Positions 5,901 to 8,054 of a DNA stretch of 8,054 bases are shown in pieces. The notes under the pieces were generated by a model that saw only the letters and a program-made list of their open reading frames with translations, had not been told where the DNA came from and searched no databases. The DNA lies in assembly GCA_019414465.1 (NCBI GenBank), contig DXLY01000087.1:1-8054 (forward strand). The letters are read 5' to 3'. This stretch comes from Collinsella sp. (GTDB lineage: Bacteria > Actinomycetota > Coriobacteriia > Coriobacteriales > Coriobacteriaceae). The first letter of the stretch is position 1. Every line of letters begins with the position of its first letter. Made by a program: the position numbers and the translations under genes.

Positions 5901-7630
5901 CTCCCGGCATCGGCCTGATCTCGCCTCCGCCGCACCACGACATCTACTCCATCGAGGACCTGGCAGAGCTGATCTTTGACCTTAAGAACGCCAACCCCGG
6001 CGCGCGCGTGTCGGTCAAGCTGGTCAGTGAGGCGGGCGTCGGCACCATCGCCACCGGCGTGGCCAAGGGTGCTGCCGACAAGATCTTGATCAGCGGCCAC
6101 AACGGCGGCTCGGGTGCCGCTGCGCGCGACTCTATCTGGCACGCCGGTCTGCCGCTGGAGCTCGGTCTTGCCGAGGCTCAACAGACGCTGCTGCAAAACG
6201 GCCTGCGCTCGCGCGTGGTGCTCGAGGCCGACGGCAAGCTCATGGACGGCACCGATGTCGCCGTCGCCTGCTTGCTGGGCGCCGAGGAGTTTGGCTTTGC
6301 GACCATGCCGCTCATCTCCATGGGTTGCCTCATGCAGCGTGACTGTCAGCAGGATACCTGCCCGGCCGGCATCGCCACGCAAAACTGCCGCCTGCGTCAC
6401 GGTTTCCGCGGTAAGCCCGAGCACGTTGAGCACTTTATGCTCTTTGTGGCCGAGCAGCTGCGCGAAGTTATGGCGAGCCTGGGCTTCCGCACCGTCGATG
6501 AGATGGTTGGCCATCCCGAGTGTTTGTGCCAGATCGAGGTGCCGGGCAACCGCAAGGCTAACCTGCTGGATCTGTCGCCCGTGCTGGCAAGCGCGACCTG
6601 CGAGTTCGGTGCCCATATTCCGGGTGCCGACGGTCGTCACTTCCTGCCGCAGATGGCTGCCGACAGCGAGCTCGACAAGACGCTCGACTCCACGTTGTTC
6701 GTGCCCTATACGGCCGATGCCCGTGCGCACCTGCGTCCGATTCGCTTCCGCGCCGATATCGCTAACGTCAACCGTTGCGTGGGCACCATCTTGGGCAACG
6801 CGGTGACCAAGGCACATCCCGAGGGCTTGCCCGTCGGCTCCATCACCGTCGATTGCGATGGTTCGGCCGGTCAGAGCTTTGGCGCGTTCCTGCCGCGCGG
6901 CATTACGCTCAACGTGTGCGGCGACGCCAACGACTACTTTGGAAAGGGCCTTTCGGGCGGCGAGGTGTCGGTGCGCCCCAACCCGCATGCGACCTACAAG
7001 TTCGACGAGAACATCATCGTGGGCAACGTTGCGTTCTTTGGCGCCACGAGCGGCCGCGGCTTCATTAACGGTCTGGCAGGCCAGCGCTTTGGCGTGCGCA
7101 ACTCCGGTGCCACCGTGGTGGTCGAGGGCTGCGGCAACCATGGCTGCGAGTACATGACAGGCGGTCTGGCGCTCATCTTGGGCGAGGTCGGGCAGAACTT
7201 CGCCGCCGGTATGACGGGTGGCGTGGCCTATGTCTTTGACCAGTATGGCACGCTCAGTGCCCGCGTGAACCACGAGAGCGTGGAGCTCAAGGCCCCGACG
7301 GCCGGCGAGCTGGCACAGATTCGTGAGCTCATCCAAGAGCACGTGGACGCGACGCAGAGCCCGCGCGGCATCAAGCTGCTCTACAGCTTTGAGACGATGA
7401 GCAAGCACTTCGTGAAGGTCATTCCGACCGAGTACGAGCGTGTGCTGGCGATTGTCGCCGCCGCCGAGGCCGTCGGCAAGACGCATGCGCAGGCAGAGGA
7501 GCTGGCGTTTGACATCGTGACCGGTCGCGCGAGCGCTGCGGATGTCGCTCGCTTCGATGCTGCGGGCGGTGCTGCGGGCGCTGCGTCCGTGGCTGCCAGC
7601 CCTGTTGCTTCGACCAAGAAGGAGGCGTAA
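2933..7630 (+). CDS. gltB: glutamate synthase, large (alpha) subunit
   Basis: This is the large subunit of glutamate synthase. Its N-terminal domain hydrolyses glutamine, and the ammonia passes through an internal channel to an FMN site where 2-oxoglutarate is reductively aminated. The order of parts in the 1565-residue protein is as follows. A 20-residue propeptide precedes C21 (HDACGIGALAD), the expected Ntn nucleophile exposed by cleavage. The class II amidotransferase domain runs to about residue 430 and contains RYSTNTTPSW and HNGEINT (254-260). An Ala/Pro-rich stretch lies near 455-470, and the central domain spans about 500-790. The FMN/2-oxoglutarate barrel spans about 830-1230, with TGAMSYGSISKEAH (885-898) and GEGGEDP. 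The 3Fe-4S ligands are C1132, C1138 and C1143 (C-x5-C-x4-C). A GXGXG beta-helix domain spans about 1305-1440. The protein is longer than the roughly 1490-1520 residues usual for bacterial GltB, mainly through an Ala-rich tail after residue 1510. gltD follows 5 bp later, so the two are co-transcribed. Confidence 0.98.
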   Translation: MQADSAQQQGLYRPEFDHDACGIGALADINGERHHQILDDALSILVNLEHRGGTGLEKNTGDGAGILFQVPHHFFRKEAQKCGQILPAEGDYGVAMLFFPQDDKGVEDARRVFEEGCAEAGVPLLFWREVPVDPHDLGETARACMPTILQAFLGRPDDTPAGDAFERRLYVCRRTIEKKADAEFALRDKIFYVCSMSSRTIVYKGMLVATQMRRFFIDLNDAAVKTAVALVHSRYSTNTTPSWERAHPNRFIIHNGEINTLKGNVNWIRAREPNLYSPVLQHDLERVMPIINREGSDSAILDNVLEFLVMNGRPLTRAASMLLPEPWDHNDSLSEERRAYDAYQSMLMEPWDGPAAIAFTDGRTLGAALDRNGLRPARYYVTRDGRFMLASEVGTIEVRPENILTSGCLGPGQMLEVDFARGRVIYNDELRARYAKEKPYHDWIAEETLAVDALDESAAPAPAEDAEVPAAVRMAKLGYHWDDVDEVVRPMAQQGKAPLASMGIDAPLACLSKKTRSFFDYFYQLFAQVTNPPIDALREHMVTSTTLYLGNHGNLLEDSRTACQLVRLERPLLSEEEFDRICAIDRVGFKTRRFRAVYRRDAGEGALQAGLKQLAEDVEAAVRDGVNIVVLSDRAAAGEVPVPSLLAVGCVHNHLIRAGVRTFADIVVECGDAVSPHDFAALVGYSASGIYPYNAHACIRDLAARGDLDVTSEQGIANYNKAATAGIVSIMSKMGISTVQSYHSAQIFEAVGFTPEFVNACFAGTVSRVGGMGVEDVEREQNERYDAALSILKSPAPDQLPTLGLTKWRPLGGEEHLIDPQTVYLLQTACREDSYDTFKEYSARLHRTGRAVRLRDLLDFDASGRTPVALDEVEPALNIVRRFNTGAMSYGSISKEAHECMAIAMNRLHGRSNSGEGGEDPRRETPLANGDSKNSAIKQVASARFGVTSRYLCSAFEIQIKMAQGAKPGEGGHLPGKKVYPWIAEVRQSTPGIGLISPPPHHDIYSIEDLAELIFDLKNANPGARVSVKLVSEAGVGTIATGVAKGAADKILISGHNGGSGAAARDSIWHAGLPLELGLAEAQQTLLQNGLRSRVVLEADGKLMDGTDVAVACLLGAEEFGFATMPLISMGCLMQRDCQQDTCPAGIATQNCRLRHGFRGKPEHVEHFMLFVAEQLREVMASLGFRTVDEMVGHPECLCQIEVPGNRKANLLDLSPVLASATCEFGAHIPGADGRHFLPQMAADSELDKTLDSTLFVPYTADARAHLRPIRFRADIANVNRCVGTILGNAVTKAHPEGLPVGSITVDCDGSAGQSFGAFLPRGITLNVCGDANDYFGKGLSGGEVSVRPNPHATYKFDENIIVGNVAFFGATSGRGFINGLAGQRFGVRNSGATVVVEGCGNHGCEYMTGGLALILGEVGQNFAAGMTGGVAYVFDQYGTLSARVNHESVELKAPTAGELAQIRELIQEHVDATQSPRGIKLLYSFETMSKHFVKVIPTEYERVLAIVAAAEAVGKTHAQAEELAFDIVTGRASAADVARFDAAGGAAGAASVAASPVASTKKEA

Positions 7631-7635
7631 GTGCC

Positions 7636-8054
7636 ATGGGTAAGCCCGGTGCTTTTCTTGATATCGACCGCGTGGCCCACGAGCTGCGTCCCGTGGAGGA
7701 GCGCAGTCATGATTTTGATCCCCTGTATGTGGAGCTCGATGACGACGCACGTCGCGCCCAGGCGAGCCGCTGCATGATGTGCGGCGTGGCGTTTTGCCAG
7801 ATGGGCGCGAGCTTTGGCAAGGCACGTCCGAGCGGCTGCCCGCTGCACAACTTGATTCCCGAGTGGAACGAGCTGGTGTACCGCGGCCGCTGGGATGAGG
7901 CTGCCGAGCGCCTGTCGCTCACCTCGCCCATGCCTGAGTTCACGAGCCGCGTGTGCCCGGCACTGTGCGAGGCCGCGTGCAACCTGGGCTCGGTCGACGG
8001 CCAACCCACGACGATTCACGATAACGAGCGTGCGATCAGCGACCATGAGTGGGC
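7636..8054 (+). CDS. gltD: glutamate synthase, small (beta) subunit, truncated by the window end
   Basis: This is the N-terminal 139 residues of the small subunit, which takes electrons from NAD(P)H through FAD and passes them via iron-sulfur clusters to GltB. The visible part is the cysteine-rich ferredoxin-like domain. C46-x2-C49-x4-C54 is followed by C68 in GCPLHNLIPEWNELVYRGRW, and then by TSRVCPALCEAACNLG (C107, C111, C115). These are the two 4Fe-4S ligand sets of the family. The FAD and NADPH domains lie beyond the window. The ATG at 7636 is preceded by AAGGAGG (7619-7625), which lies inside the last codons of gltB, with 10-nt spacing. A GTG at 7631 is closer to that site but is out of frame with the conserved protein. 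The 5-bp gap to gltB points to coupled expression in one operon. Confidence 0.96.
   Translation, partial: MGKPGAFLDIDRVAHELRPVEERSHDFDPLYVELDDDARRAQASRCMMCGVAFCQMGASFGKARPSGCPLHNLIPEWNELVYRGRWDEAAERLSLTSPMPEFTSRVCPALCEAACNLGSVDGQPTTIHDNERAISDHEW

Noticed and set aside
5672..7825. Long minus-strand open frame of 717 codons opposite gltB and gltD
   Set aside because: It is antisense to the conserved FMN, 3Fe-4S and GXGXG regions. Openness is explained by third-position GC bias; no motif or ribosome-binding site supports it.

Overview
The window is high-GC bacterial DNA from an ordinary chromosomal neighbourhood. It carries metabolic genes in a style that fits the Coriobacteriia, most likely Collinsella or a close relative. 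That placement is an inference from protein character, codon bias and the dispersed palindromes; no rRNA or marker gene is present.

Layout, left to right. Bases 1-47 may hold the first codons of a leftward gene that leaves the window. Bases 48-287 are intergenic and carry two copies of a 57-bp palindromic element. On the minus strand, gpmA (phosphoglycerate mutase, 1620-2393) is followed after 75 bp by mntH (Nramp-type divalent metal transporter, 288-1544). No terminator is visible between them, so they are probably co-transcribed. Bases 2394-2932 form a 539-bp divergent intergenic region. It contains a candidate gpmA promoter and leader hairpin, three more copies of the 57-bp palindrome, and the gltB upstream region. 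On the plus strand, gltB (large subunit of glutamate synthase, 2933-7630) is followed 5 bp later by gltD (small subunit, 7636 to the window end, truncated).

How the genes work together. GltB and GltD form NADPH-dependent glutamate synthase, which turns glutamine plus 2-oxoglutarate into two glutamates and is the central step of ammonia assimilation. GpmA serves glycolysis and gluconeogenesis. MntH imports Mn(II) or a similar divalent ion.

The most unusual content is non-coding. Five palindromes of exactly 57 bp lie in two groups, at 124-260 and 2532-2748. Within each group the copies are separated by exactly 23 bp, giving an 80-bp period. The 16-bp outer arms are nearly invariant. The 25-bp interior varies, keeps a few fixed columns that give all five copies the same polarity, and shows some compensatory base pairs. 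This resembles a REPIN/BIME-type dispersed element, or an ordered array of protein-binding or hairpin sites, but I cannot match it to a named family. A second point of interest is that the MntH protein lacks acidic residues of the usual Nramp proton pathway while keeping the metal-binding motifs.
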